A DNA stretch of 64,000 bases from Clostridia bacterium (GCA_017404985.1 JAFRBK010000002.1:1-64000), one strand, 5' to 3'. Shown: positions 7,240 to 16,671, numbered from the stretch's first letter. The notes: generated by a model not told the origin, from the letters alone. Translations and numbers: made by a program.

Positions 7240-9423
7240 ATGATGATGCATCAGTCCATGATTTCCGAGGGCGTCACCCGCGTCCTGCTGGATCCGTCGG
7301 ATTCCCCCGCTGCCGCGCCCATTTCCTTCCGCGACGGCGCCGGAGAATACCTTTGCCAGACCCGGGGAGTTTTCGCTCCCCGGGCTGTCTGGCGTCTCTC
7401 CGGAAGCGGGGATTCGGGGGAAGTCCGCCGGACGGCCAACGGGGAAGTCATCTCGTTTGATGCCGGCGAACGGGAGTGCGTCCGTACCGTTCATTCCGCG
7501 GTCCTCTCCTTCTCCTTCCCCGGCTCGCCGCTTCTGACAGGCCTGGGCGCCCATGAGGACGGCATTTTTGACTACGCCGGAAAAGACGAACTGCTCTATG
7601 AGCACAACATGAAGATCCCGATCCCCTTCCTGCTGAGCAGCGAAGGCTGGGGGCTGCTGGTGGAGGCCGGCTGCGCCATGAAGTTTCACGGGCAGGAGCA
7701 CGGCTTTACCTTTGAACTGGACGCGGTGGAATCCGTGTCCTATGTGGTCATCCGCGGGAAGGACTGCGCGGACGTCCTGAAGAAGCTGGCCGGGATCATC
7801 GGCATGCCTGCCATGCTGCCCAAATGGGCCTTCGGGTATATGCAGAGCCGGGAGCGGTACCGGTCCGCGGAGGAAGTGCTCTCCGTCACCCGGGAATTCC
7901 GCCGCCAGGGGCTCGGCCTGGACTGTATCGTCCAGGACTGGATGACCTGGAATGACGGCTGCTGGGGGGACAAAACGCCTGATCCGTCCCGTTTCCCGGA
8001 CGTCCGGGCCCTGACGGACGCCCTGCATGGGATGAACGTGCATTTCATGGTATCGGTCTGGCCGAACACCGGCAGCGGGCGGGATTGTGACGAGTTTGCC
8101 GCGGCCGGACTGTTCCTGCCCTCCAGCCGAATCTATGACGCCTTCTCCCCGGAAGCCCGGGATCTGTACTGGCAGCAGTGCCGCCGGTACTGGATGGACG
8201 GCGGTGCGGATGCCCTGTGGTGCGACAGCTGTGAACCCATCACCGACCCGGACTGGTGCGGGGAGGAAAAACGGGATCCGGAGGCGCGGTACCGCCTGAT
8301 TACGGAAGCCTCATCCCTTCGGATGGACCCGGTCACGATGAACCGCTATGCTTCCTGCCACCTGCAGGGGCTGCGGGAGCACTGGCTGCGGGATGTCCCG
8401 CAAAAGCGCCCGGTCCTTCTCGCCCGCAGCGGCGGGACCGATTCCGGCGCGCTGGGCGTCATCCTCTGGTCCGGCGATATTGCAGCCCGCTGGGACGTCC
8501 TGCAAAAGCAGGTAACGGAAGCGGTCCGTGTTGCCTGCAGCGGGATTCCCTGGTGGACGCTGGACATCGGCGGGTTCTTCGTGGGCCGGAAAGCGCAGTG
8601 GTTCTGGCGCGGGGATTACCCGGACGGGGTCAGCGATCCTGCTTACAGGGAACTCTATGTGCGCTGGTTCCAGTTTGGTGCCATGCTCCCCGTCTTCCGC
8701 TCCCATGGAACGGATACGCCCCGGGAGCCCTGGGCGTTCGGCGATGAAAGCAGCCCGGAATACCGTTGTATCCGAGAGGTCATCGCCCTGCGTTACCGCC
8801 TGATGCCCTATCTCTATGCAACAGCCGCCCAAACCTGCCGGGACGGCCTTCCGATGATTCGTGCCATGCTTACGGCCTTCGGGGAGGATCCGCGGCTGCG
8901 CAGCCTGTCGGACCAGTATATGCTCGGGGACGCGCTCCTGGTAAAGCCGGTCACCCGTTCCCTGCGGGACGGCGGCGGAGAAACCGAAGTCGTCCTTCCG
9001 GAAGGCGGCTGGTACGACCTGTTCACAAAGGATTATTACCATGGCGGAAGCTCCGTCATGCTGAAGACGCCGCTGGGCCGGTTCCCGGTGCTGGTCCGGG
9101 CCGGCAGTATCCTGCCGCTTTCAGACGGCGGATGCAGCACGGCGGAACTGAACGCTCCGGCGGATGAACTGCTCATCTTCGGCGGAGCGGACGGATCGTT
9201 TGGTCTTTATGACGACGCCGGCGACGGGATGGAATACCTCTCCGGCGCCTATATGCGGATCCCTCTGCGCTGGGAAGAAAAAAGCAGCACCCTCTTCATG
9301 GGTGCTGTGGAAGGCAATATGCGGACAAACGCGAAACTTCGTGTGCGCATGATCCGTCCGGACGGAACCCAATCCTTCAGCCATTTCTCCTGCGGCGACG
9401 CGCCCCTCTCCTCTGAACTCTGA
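7240..9423 (+). CDS. GH31 family glycosidase (alpha-xylosidase/alpha-glucosidase-like)
   Basis: 727 aa, no signal peptide, so cytoplasmic. The (beta/alpha)8 catalytic domain of GH31 is recognisable. DCIVQDWMTWNDG and the nucleophile region DALWCDSCEP (aspartate in WCDS) are present, the acid/base aspartate is expected near LWSGDIAARWD, and the active-site tail GGFF follows. It is followed by C-terminal beta domains. It would release alpha-linked sugars from the oligosaccharide imported by the upstream transporter; whether xylose or glucose is removed cannot be told from sequence. Three in-frame ATGs (7240, 7243, 7246) follow an AAAGGA site; 7246 has the best spacing. The last codons run into a heptanucleotide repeat, so the C-terminus may vary. 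Confidence 0.9.
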   Translation: MMMHQSMISEGVTRVLLDPSDSPAAAPISFRDGAGEYLCQTRGVFAPRAVWRLSGSGDSGEVRRTANGEVISFDAGERECVRTVHSAVLSFSFPGSPLLTGLGAHEDGIFDYAGKDELLYEHNMKIPIPFLLSSEGWGLLVEAGCAMKFHGQEHGFTFELDAVESVSYVVIRGKDCADVLKKLAGIIGMPAMLPKWAFGYMQSRERYRSAEEVLSVTREFRRQGLGLDCIVQDWMTWNDGCWGDKTPDPSRFPDVRALTDALHGMNVHFMVSVWPNTGSGRDCDEFAAAGLFLPSSRIYDAFSPEARDLYWQQCRRYWMDGGADALWCDSCEPITDPDWCGEEKRDPEARYRLITEASSLRMDPVTMNRYASCHLQGLREHWLRDVPQKRPVLLARSGGTDSGALGVILWSGDIAARWDVLQKQVTEAVRVACSGIPWWTLDIGGFFVGRKAQWFWRGDYPDGVSDPAYRELYVRWFQFGAMLPVFRSHGTDTPREPWAFGDESSPEYRCIREVIALRYRLMPYLYATAAQTCRDGLPMIRAMLTAFGEDPRLRSLSDQYMLGDALLVKPVTRSLRDGGGETEVVLPEGGWYDLFTKDYYHGGSSVMLKTPLGRFPVLVRAGSILPLSDGGCSTAELNAPADELLIFGGADGSFGLYDDAGDGMEYLSGAYMRIPLRWEEKSSTLFMGAVEGNMRTNAKLRVRMIRPDGTQSFSHFSCGDAPLSSEL

Positions 9424-9455
9424 ACTCTCCAAACTCCACTCTGGTCATGATTGAC
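9411..9455. repeat. Degenerate CTCTNAA-type heptanucleotide repeat
   Basis: Plus-strand text runs with period seven: CTCTCCT, CTGAACT, CTGAACT, CTCCAAA, CTCCACT. It begins inside the last codons of the GH31 gene and spills past its stop. The same motif recurs at 14636-14705. Confidence 0.7.
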
Positions 9456-9536
9456 AATGCAATTACACCCGGCGTTCGCCGGTACGTCCGCAGCGAGAGC
9501 ACTTGAGAAGGTCGAATCCGCGAGTCCACTTCCATC

Positions 9537-9620
9537 ACAATATTCCCTTCCAGCGTCAGCCGCTTCTGGGTTTCCAGGAAAGCCTCCTTGAACCGGGTAC
9601 TGCCGCAAAGGGTAATCACC
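9537..9620 (-). pseudogene. Truncated N-terminus of a DUF4406-like/nucleotide-binding protein
   Basis: Reading the minus strand from GTG 9620 gives VITLCGSTRFKEAFLE followed by TQKRLTLEGNIV. This is the hallmark start of a small Rossmann-like family (CGSTRF motif, often annotated DUF4406 or nucleoside 2-deoxyribosyltransferase-like). Homology stops after about 28 codons; the frame then runs through repeat-rich DNA towards 9377 with arginine-rich nonsense. There is a stop just upstream of the GTG and no convincing ribosome site. I read it as a gene stump left by a deletion. Confidence 0.55.
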
Positions 9621-9695
9621 TTATACTACCCTTCCATATCTCTTCCGTCACGCTTCCTTCCTGTATCATACGCTCATGCCCAAACTGATGCTTTC

Positions 9696-11126
9696 TCAGG
9701 CAAACAGATCATCCAGAACAACCTGGGTGTTGATCATGCCGCTGTATTGGTTCTGCTTCAGGCCGAATGTGGTGATCATGGTTGTCTGAATGGTCTTTTT
9801 TGTTCGTGTTTCCTGAACGAAGGCGCCGATTTTATTGCGCAAGACGCGATCACCGTCTTTGTCGATGGTACACTCTTCCGCTGTATACTTGATTTCACAG
9901 AGATTGATCACATGGTCATTGCGGTCAATGACCAGATCAATCTGGGCGCCGCTGTGGTCCCGGTTTCCCCGGCTGAACCAGGAAGACTCTTCCGCCAGAA
10001 CGCCGGCAATGCCAAGCTTCTGCTTGATCTGCCGGATATGGTCTTTACAGAGCTGCTCAAAAGTGAATCCTGCCCAGGCATGCTTTGCACCACTGTTGTA
10101 GCTGTGGCTCCAGAAGCTTTCATCGCGTCCCGGGTAATCACGGATATATTGAAAATAGAACCAGCTATAGTAATCGCGAAGCTGATAGAGCGTATCGGCT
10201 TTCTTTTTGCCGAAAAAAGAATAGGCCCGGACAAAGTCACTGTTGATCAGATTATTCAGTATTTTTGTCAGGTCTCCGTTTTCCGGGATGCCGGTTTTCT
10301 TTGCGATTTCTGCACGGGTTAAACCCATCCGTTTGAAACTGAGAGCCTCTGCGACGCGAATATAGATCTCGCTGTTTGTAAAAAGCGTCCTGTATAAATG
10401 CTGAAACTCATTCCATAATTCTGCGCGCTTTCGGAAAAACAGGTTGTCAATATTCGCGCTGAGGGACAGATCCCGCCTCAAAAGGCTCAGGTAGAATGGG
10501 ATTCCTCCCAGAATCATATAACATTCCGCAATATCGTATCGCGACCAGTGAATTCCTCTCGAAGCCAGATATTGTTCCGCCTCTTTCAGCGTAAAAGGAC
10601 GGAGAAAGATGCTGCAGGTCTGGCGGTTAAAAAGGCCGCCTTTATTCTCCGCGATATTCGTCGTCATCCACGAGGCCGCGGAACCGCAGACGATAAAAAC
10701 CAGGTGATGCAGGGAACACCCGTAATTGTTCCAAAAGTACTCAAACGCGGGCAGAAAGCCGGAGCGCTGCGTGTCAAGCCAGGGCATCTCGTCAAAAAAC
10801 ACGACATGCTTTTCATCTTTCGGAAGCCCCTCCAGATAGTTCTGTAGCATCGAGAAAGCGGAACGCCAGTCACGGGGTGCTTCCACTTCCTTCCGGAGGT
10901 GTCCGGCCAGCTCATCGGCAAAGTTTTGAAGCTGCACCTCACGGGGTTCGTTATATACGCCCGTGATCTTGAAATCAAAACGGCCGTCAAAAAATTCGTT
11001 AATCAGATAGGTTTTTCCGATTCTCCGCCTTCCATACAGAATAATCAGCTGGGCATTTGTTTCAAGCAGACAGTTCTCCAGGCGCTGAATCTCCTCTGCC
11101 CTCGCGACCAGATTTTCTTTTGCCAT
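9696..11126 (-). CDS. AAA ATPase with C-terminal DUF234/nuclease-like domain
   Basis: 476 aa from ATG 11126, chosen because GGGGGG lies seven bases upstream; a start at 11132 or an extended N-terminus is less likely. A Walker A motif GRRRIGKT (residues 32-39), a Walker B VVFFDEMPW and the sensor region VFIVCGSAASWM mark an archaeal-type STAND-like ATPase. The C-terminus carries a PD-(D/E)XK-like core (GAQIDLVID...NLCEIKY) typical of DUF234. These proteins are common in anaerobes, often near mobile DNA. The function is unknown and may be nucleic-acid related. A consensus promoter is just upstream; the gene is monocistronic. Confidence 0.85.
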   Translation of the reverse strand: MAKENLVARAEEIQRLENCLLETNAQLIILYGRRRIGKTYLINEFFDGRFDFKITGVYNEPREVQLQNFADELAGHLRKEVEAPRDWRSAFSMLQNYLEGLPKDEKHVVFFDEMPWLDTQRSGFLPAFEYFWNNYGCSLHHLVFIVCGSAASWMTTNIAENKGGLFNRQTCSIFLRPFTLKEAEQYLASRGIHWSRYDIAECYMILGGIPFYLSLLRRDLSLSANIDNLFFRKRAELWNEFQHLYRTLFTNSEIYIRVAEALSFKRMGLTRAEIAKKTGIPENGDLTKILNNLINSDFVRAYSFFGKKKADTLYQLRDYYSWFYFQYIRDYPGRDESFWSHSYNSGAKHAWAGFTFEQLCKDHIRQIKQKLGIAGVLAEESSWFSRGNRDHSGAQIDLVIDRNDHVINLCEIKYTAEECTIDKDGDRVLRNKIGAFVQETRTKKTIQTTMITTFGLKQNQYSGMINTQVVLDDLFA

Positions 11127-11160
11127 AGGCATTCCCCCCTGTCTTTGAAAACCTGATGCC

Positions 11161-11189
11161 AGTTTACCAGTGGTTTTTGCTGTTGTCAA
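11161..11189 (-). promoter_or_regulatory. Promoter of the ATPase gene
   Basis: Minus-strand TTGACA (11189-11184) and TAAACT (11166-11161) with a 17-base spacer, about 35 bases ahead of the start codon. The 11190-11332 stretch behind it is A+T-rich with no gene. Confidence 0.7.
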
Positions 11190-11332
11190 GGAACAATCAT
11201 CAATTTTAGATTAAATATATCTGTTAAAATCTCTAATTGATATAAATTAAAAGCAATTTAGATGAATTTGTGCATATATTTTATCTTTTCTGTTTCATCG
11301 TTCAGGTCTGTTGGACGCACCTGGTAAAGTTC

Positions 11333-11361
11333 TTGCGATCCGGCGGTTTTTTTGATAGAAT
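11333..11361 (+). promoter_or_regulatory. Promoter of the MscS-type channel gene
   Basis: TTGCGA and TAGAAT are separated by 17 bases. About 148 bases of untranslated leader follow before the start codon. Confidence 0.65.
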
Positions 11362-11509
11362 GAATTAACAACAGGATTGTCATGAATGAGGAACCACTTT
11401 GGGGGAATCCCGCCCGAAAAAATATTGCATCTGTGTTGTTCTGTGTCCATCCGGTTACCGATGTGCCGGATACTACGATATAACCGATGTCATAAAAATG
11501 GAGGAAAGA

Positions 11510-14500
11510 ATGAAAAAGCATACCAACGTAAAAAAATGGAAGCTCCTGATGATAGCGATCTGGATCCTGTTTCTGGTCGCGTCCAGCATTGGATGTATCA
11601 GTCTGCAGAGATCGAACGTCCTTCAGAAAGCAAAAACAGAGCTGACCAACCAGGCGGAAAACATTTCCGGGCAGTTTGCCAGTCTGGTCGATACAAACTT
11701 CTATTCCAGGGCGGTCTTTTACGACAGGCTGATTCCGGAGGTAAAAGCGATTTCCCTTGTGCTGGAAAACTACGATGACATCGATCAGGCCAAAGAATTT
11801 CTGGAGAATATCGTAAACACAACAGAGATTAAAAACCTCTGGATCTATGACAGAAACGGGAATATCCTGTTCGGGAGCGGCGCTGCGCCGGAACTGAAGC
11901 CGGAACCGAAGGATATTTCCTCCTTACTGGATTCAAAGTCTTATGAATTGATCGAAAGCAACTATGATGAAAATGACCGGTACTGGACCACAACATATTA
12001 CCTGGAGGATGACAGCAACGGTCTTTTATGGGGCGTAAAGGGTCAATGGCTGATTTATGCCAAGGATACTTTATCGGACGAACTGAAAAACGTCGTGCAG
12101 TTTTTTGATTGGAATCATTCGCTTCAGGACGTTTCGGTCAGCAGGGGCGGAGCTGTGCTTGCCGTTTCAAAAACAGAGGGGGTCGTGCTTTCTTATTCTG
12201 ACCCTTCTGCCAAAGGAAAACCGATTGAAGCTCTGAATATAAAACTGCCCGGGGAGAAAACGGCAGCTACCGGTGACCAGCTTCTGAAAGCGTTCTCAAA
12301 TACCGGTGAGATAGCGGAAATCGAGGTTGATTCAGTTCGCTATTACGCAACCAGAATGAACATCGACAATGATCTGTTTCTACTGATGTGCCCTTCGGAG
12401 GCCATTGAAACAGAGATTTCCTTTGCGACTGTCATTTTGATGGTGCCTCTGGCCCTGATTACCGGAATCGGTCTGCTCTATGCGTTCTGTCTGACTGCCG
12501 ATGATCTGGAGCAATTGAAAAAAGGCAGCGAAAAGAAAGGCGGCACGAAAGTTTCAATCGGAAAACTGAAACTGTTTGCGATACTGGCTGTCCTCCTGGT
12601 GCTTGTTGTTTCTGGTTATCTGGAAACCCATCTCGTGTATTCCCGGATGTTCGAATACACCAGCACGACGGCGGAAGATGTGCTGCAGAAAAAGAGTACC
12701 TCGGATAAGATGCTGAAAGAAATCAAGGCTTGGTATCAAAAGGGAAATCTGGAAAAATGCAAGGTTGCCAGATGCGGCATACAATATGCAGCGCCGGAAA
12801 AGGCGGACAGGCAGTATGTCTTTGATCTGGCGGATCGCCTGAATGTCAGTTATCTTTTCGTATTTGACAAACAGGGAAAAATAACCGTTACGAATGCCCC
12901 CTATGACGGTTTTATTATCACCGAGGATTCTCCTCTTCATGGGCTTCTGGAAGGGTTGGAGTCAGTCGTCCTGCAGGATGATCAGGTAAAGACATCCGAT
13001 GGAATACTGGAGGAAGCCGGAGTGACGATGATCGATGACAGTAAACGGGTTGTGGGTGCTGTTATAATTGCGAACAGCACCGCGCCCCTGATCTCTGAAG
13101 ATCTGAGCTTTGAAAGTGCTTTCCAGAGGGGCTTTCTGAAAGATAACGCTGCTGTTTTAGCCATTGACAGTAACAATATGACGGTTCAGTATTTCGCTCA
13201 GGTGGACGGTTCTCTTCTCGTGAGCGAACAGTATTCCTTTGACGACAATCGGATTGATGCGGCAGAATTGGGCTTGGATAAAAACCTGATCAGGGATCAA
13301 TTCAACGGCGAAATGCTTGCCGAAAATAATGAGTATTTCGCTTCTGTAAGGAGAAGTGACGACGCTTTCCTGGTAGTGATGCATCCTCTCGTTTTCATTG
13401 AATCCAACAATCTTCTGTCGCTGATTTTCGCAACCGCAGCCGCCTTGCTTTACTTTATCGTGCTGATCTGGATGGCCGGCAGGCTTGAAACGGCTTCTGA
13501 AGAAGAACTCGGGAAAATGAGTCTTCAGGAGGCGGAAAAGAATCAGGCAAAGAGCGCTTCGCAGGATCCGAATGAAGATAAGGCTGAAAGCGATGTGGTT
13601 GCGCTGTTTGGAAAGCTTGCGAACCGGGAAAAATTTGATTTCGAAAACCGTTGGCCTTCTGACGGAAAAAAATGGAAAGACAAAACCCCGATGGAAAAGT
13701 TTTCGACAGCTGTAAAACTGATCTGTATTACCGCACTTGTATTGATTGCTGTGCGCGTTGCTTTCGCGGGAAAAGATTCTATCCTGTATTACAGTTTCCA
13801 CGGTGAATGGAGCAGCGGGGTGAATCTTTATACCATTACATCCTGCATTATCTATATCATCCTGCTCTTCTTACTGAGGGAAATCATTCACAAAATCCTT
13901 TATCTGATTGCCAGAGCTGCGACGGCCAAGGGAGAAACCATCTGCCATCTTTTGAACAGCTTTTTGGGTTATATTTTGTTTGTTGCAGCTGTCTTTATCA
14001 TTCTGGGAACCTTCGGAGTGGATGTCTCTACCTTGAGTTTAACCGCAGGCGTCGCCGGTGTTATATTCGGCATCGGGTGCCAGAATATTATTGCGGATAT
14101 TCTGGCCGGCATTATTATGGCCTTTGAAGGAGTTGCGTCTGTCGGCGATTTTGTGGCCTATAACGGCAGGTTCGGCGTCATTCAGAGCATTGGCGTCCGG
14201 ACAACGAAGCTGAAGTGGTACAGTGAGATCACGCTTGTCAGGAACAACGAGTTTAAGAACTATGTCAAGATGCTCGGGGAGGAGACAAGCCGGATCACGG
14301 TGGATCTCTGTGTTGACCTGAAGGAACCCTTAACCAGGATCGAAGGTATTATCGAGAAAGAACTTCCCGGGATCCGCGAAGCGCTCTGTAAAAAAGTCGG
14401 TGAAAATGCCAGGCTGAAGTATCGCGGTATCCAAAGCATAGGAGACAGTGGAAAGAGGCTGTCATTTGCGATCTATTGCCAGGGCATGTATTTTGGTCGG

Positions 14501-14626
14501 GCAAAAAGAATGCTGAACCGGGAACTTCTGCTGATGTGCGAACGCAATGGAATCCAGCTTGCGATGCCGCAGATTGTAATCAATGAGCCCGGAGATATTC
14601 ATAAGGACAGCTCCGCTGACAACTGA
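11510..14626 (+). CDS. Large MscS-family channel with two extracytoplasmic sensor modules
   Basis: 1038 aa from ATG 11510 (GGAGG five bases upstream). A transmembrane helix (about 11-31), an extracytoplasmic domain (32-300) and a helix (304-328) form one module. A second helix-domain-helix module follows (352-372, 373-633, 634-658). A charged cytoplasmic linker (660-730) leads to the channel: helices at about 734-753, 775-795 and 814-836, then the pore helix 842-875 (TLSLTAGVAGVIFGIGC, FEGVASVGDF) and the MscS beta and alpha/beta domains to the C-terminus. MscS channels release solutes on membrane tension. The two periplasm-type sensory modules resemble those of chemoreceptors or kinases (Cache-like by topology), so ligand control of gating is inferred. 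Confidence 0.88.
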   Translation: MKKHTNVKKWKLLMIAIWILFLVASSIGCISLQRSNVLQKAKTELTNQAENISGQFASLVDTNFYSRAVFYDRLIPEVKAISLVLENYDDIDQAKEFLENIVNTTEIKNLWIYDRNGNILFGSGAAPELKPEPKDISSLLDSKSYELIESNYDENDRYWTTTYYLEDDSNGLLWGVKGQWLIYAKDTLSDELKNVVQFFDWNHSLQDVSVSRGGAVLAVSKTEGVVLSYSDPSAKGKPIEALNIKLPGEKTAATGDQLLKAFSNTGEIAEIEVDSVRYYATRMNIDNDLFLLMCPSEAIETEISFATVILMVPLALITGIGLLYAFCLTADDLEQLKKGSEKKGGTKVSIGKLKLFAILAVLLVLVVSGYLETHLVYSRMFEYTSTTAEDVLQKKSTSDKMLKEIKAWYQKGNLEKCKVARCGIQYAAPEKADRQYVFDLADRLNVSYLFVFDKQGKITVTNAPYDGFIITEDSPLHGLLEGLESVVLQDDQVKTSDGILEEAGVTMIDDSKRVVGAVIIANSTAPLISEDLSFESAFQRGFLKDNAAVLAIDSNNMTVQYFAQVDGSLLVSEQYSFDDNRIDAAELGLDKNLIRDQFNGEMLAENNEYFASVRRSDDAFLVVMHPLVFIESNNLLSLIFATAAALLYFIVLIWMAGRLETASEEELGKMSLQEAEKNQAKSASQDPNEDKAESDVVALFGKLANREKFDFENRWPSDGKKWKDKTPMEKFSTAVKLICITALVLIAVRVAFAGKDSILYYSFHGEWSSGVNLYTITSCIIYIILLFLLREIIHKILYLIARAATAKGETICHLLNSFLGYILFVAAVFIILGTFGVDVSTLSLTAGVAGVIFGIGCQNIIADILAGIIMAFEGVASVGDFVAYNGRFGVIQSIGVRTTKLKWYSEITLVRNNEFKNYVKMLGEETSRITVDLCVDLKEPLTRIEGIIEKELPGIREALCKKVGENARLKYRGIQSIGDSGKRLSFAIYCQGMYFGRAKRMLNRELLLMCERNGIQLAMPQIVINEPGDIHKDSSADN

Positions 14627-14635
14627 CCGAAACCT

Positions 14636-14705
14636 CACTCTCCCCTCTCCCCTCTAAACTCTAAACTCTCCACTCTGAACTCTCCGCTCTTCCCTCTGTC
14701 ACTCT
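14636..14705. repeat. Heptanucleotide repeat (CTCTAAA/CTCTCCA type)
   Basis: About nine units of period seven (CTCCCCT, CTCCCCT, CTAAACT, CTAAACT, CTCCACT, CTGAACT, CTCCGCT, CTTCCCT, CTGTCAC) fill the gap between two convergent genes and reach the stop of the MATE gene. It is the same family as the repeat at 9411-9455. Confidence 0.75.
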
Positions 14706-16105
14706 TTCCCCCGCATCGCTTTATGAAGAAGGAAGAGTGCGAAGACAGCGCCGCAGGTTTCACCGACGGGCAGCGCGGCTGCCAGGCCGGTTTCTCCGAA
14801 GAGCCTGTCGAGAAGGAACATAAACGGAATATAGAACACAAGCTCCCGGACAAAGGCATGAAGGAGCGTCTTCTTCCCTTCGCCCATCGCCTGCATGCAG
14901 AAGGACGTATGATAATTGATGAACTGCATCGGAGAGGCGATGCATCGAATGCGGAGGAACAGGGTCGCAAATCCGATGGTAATCAGGGCGGTCTCCGCGT
15001 CGCCGGCGGTTGCGCTCAGGAACAGGCGGCATGAGGGATCCGCGAAAATCTCAAAGAAAACGATACAGCAGGCGGAAATCAGCAAACCGGCTTTCCGGGC
15101 TGTCCGGATGACATCCCGCATTCGCTCGTGATTGCCTGAAGAGTAATTGAAGGCGACAATGGGCAGCATGCCCTGGCAGATTCCGAGGTTGACGGCATTT
15201 GGGATTCGCTCGACTTTCATAACAATGCCCATGCCGGCCAGGACCAGATCGCTGTGGCCGGCTGCAAGGATATTGACACAGATGTTTGCCACATCGAAAA
15301 GGCCGGTGAGGACGGCGGAAGGAACGCCGACACCGAACAGCGCCCTGATATTCTTCTTTTCTGTTGAGATCGCACTCTTTGGGTGGATGCTGAGAGGAGC
15401 GTTTCGGGAAGCCCTGCGGTATGCAAACAAAAGATATGCGCATGCGCAGGTGTTGGAAAGCGCGGTGGCGATGGCAGCTCCCGTGACTTCCTGTCCCTTC
15501 GGCAGCAGCACGAACATGAAGAGCGGATCCAGCAGCACGTTCAGGATGCCGCCTCCGCTGAGGCCGGCGCTGGCCTGCCCGGAGAAACCGGCGTTCCGCA
15601 GCAGATGGGCCAGCACCTGGGACAGGATGGCGGGAATGCTGCCGATCACAATAACGATCAGCGCATAGCTGCGGGCATAGTCGATGGTTGCGTCGGAAGC
15701 GCCGAGAAAGCGCAGCAGCGGATCCAGAAAAACGCCGACCAGCAGGGAATAGACAGCGCCGATACAGATGGCGCCGTAAAAACTGAAAGCGCTGACCTTC
15801 CGGGCTTCTTCCGGTTTCCGAACGCCCATCAGCCGGGCAAAGAGGCTGCCGCCACCGATGCCGAACAGATTGGAAAGCGCGGCAATCATCATGACCATGG
15901 TCAGCGTCAGGGAGGTGGCGGCCATCATGTAGGAGTTGCCTGTGCGCCCGATAAAGAAAGCATCCACCATGTTATAGATCAGGTTAATCAGCTGGCTGAT
16001 GATCGTGGGAACAGCCATGGTCATCAGCGCTTTCGGAACAGGCGTTGAAGCAAACAGTTCCTGCTTGCTGGCGGTGCTTTTCGGGTCTGAGGATTTACGG
16101 ATCAT
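14699..16105 (-). CDS. MATE family efflux transporter
   Basis: 468 aa from ATG 16105; an alternative ATG at 16150 has an AGGA site and would add 15 residues. It has twelve hydrophobic helices. The opening PVPKALMTMAVPTIISQLINLIYNMVD is the MATE/DinF/NorM signature around helix 1, and a second copy of the half-transporter fold starts near residue 245. It exports cationic drugs or metabolites in exchange for Na+ or H+; the substrate is unknown. It is convergent with the channel gene and separated from it only by the heptanucleotide repeat. Confidence 0.92.
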   Translation of the reverse strand: MIRKSSDPKSTASKQELFASTPVPKALMTMAVPTIISQLINLIYNMVDAFFIGRTGNSYMMAATSLTLTMVMMIAALSNLFGIGGGSLFARLMGVRKPEEARKVSAFSFYGAICIGAVYSLLVGVFLDPLLRFLGASDATIDYARSYALIVIVIGSIPAILSQVLAHLLRNAGFSGQASAGLSGGGILNVLLDPLFMFVLLPKGQEVTGAAIATALSNTCACAYLLFAYRRASRNAPLSIHPKSAISTEKKNIRALFGVGVPSAVLTGLFDVANICVNILAAGHSDLVLAGMGIVMKVERIPNAVNLGICQGMLPIVAFNYSSGNHERMRDVIRTARKAGLLISACCIVFFEIFADPSCRLFLSATAGDAETALITIGFATLFLRIRCIASPMQFINYHTSFCMQAMGEGKKTLLHAFVRELVFYIPFMFLLDRLFGETGLAAALPVGETCGAVFALFLLHKAMRGKE

Positions 16106-16290
16106 GGGAATCGGTCCCTGCCTTTTGAGAAAGTTTCTCGTTACCTTCATCCGACATTCCTGTCGGATCTTCATATGCAAGTGTGACGTTTGAAAGCCTC
16201 CGGCAGCGTACCATCTTTGCTATACACAAGCGCAAGGCGATGACGATCCTCATAAATACCACCTCTGCAGGAATACTGGCCCATATGGGT

Positions 16291-16313
16291 GACGGAAGCC
16301 GTAAGCTTCCGTC
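16291..16313. terminator. Eight-bp stem-loop downstream of the rubredoxin gene
   Basis: GACGGAAG and CTTCCGTC are separated by seven bases, without a clear T-run on the minus strand. It is likely a weak terminator or mRNA 3' end for the rubredoxin. No gene was recognised between 16106 and 16380. Confidence 0.35.
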
Positions 16314-16380
16314 TTTCCGGGCTATTGGCCGACCGGCTTCAGAAACAGTCAATATACATAAATCCGTCTGCATCGATCGA

Positions 16381-16653
16381 TTACTGTTCAGAAGAACCGT
16401 ATACCGGATTGAATGCCGTCGGCGGGGCTTTGCAGATCGGGCAGCGTTCCGGCGCATAAGGCCCGGGACAGGTATATCCGCAGACGGAACACACCTGTTC
16501 CTTCGGCGGCCCGGACGGCTTCTGCTCCTCCTGGGGCTGCTGTTTCAGGTCATAGTCTTCAAATCCTTCGCCCGGTGCCCGGCAGATGGGGCATTTTTCC
16601 GGTGCCTTGTCTCCCTCCACGGTATACCCGCAGATCCTGCAAACCAGTTTCAT
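16381..16653 (-). CDS. Tandem rubredoxin-like protein
   Basis: 90 aa made of two rubredoxin-type knuckle pairs. Residues 5-8 CRIC with 21-24 CPIC form the first, and CSVC with CPIC the second, each followed by xAP. Each pair should bind one iron (Fe-4Cys). The short loops resemble the rubredoxin tail of rubrerythrins rather than a full 52-aa rubredoxin. The likely job is one-electron transfer in oxidative-stress defence or redox metabolism. It sits just downstream of the GltD-like flavoprotein on the same strand, and both genes carry the same palindrome in their leaders, which suggests joint regulation. Confidence 0.85.
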   Translation of the reverse strand: MKLVCRICGYTVEGDKAPEKCPICRAPGEGFEDYDLKQQPQEEQKPSGPPKEQVCSVCGYTCPGPYAPERCPICKAPPTAFNPVYGSSEQ

Positions 16654-16671
16654 ATGTTTTCCTCCATACTG

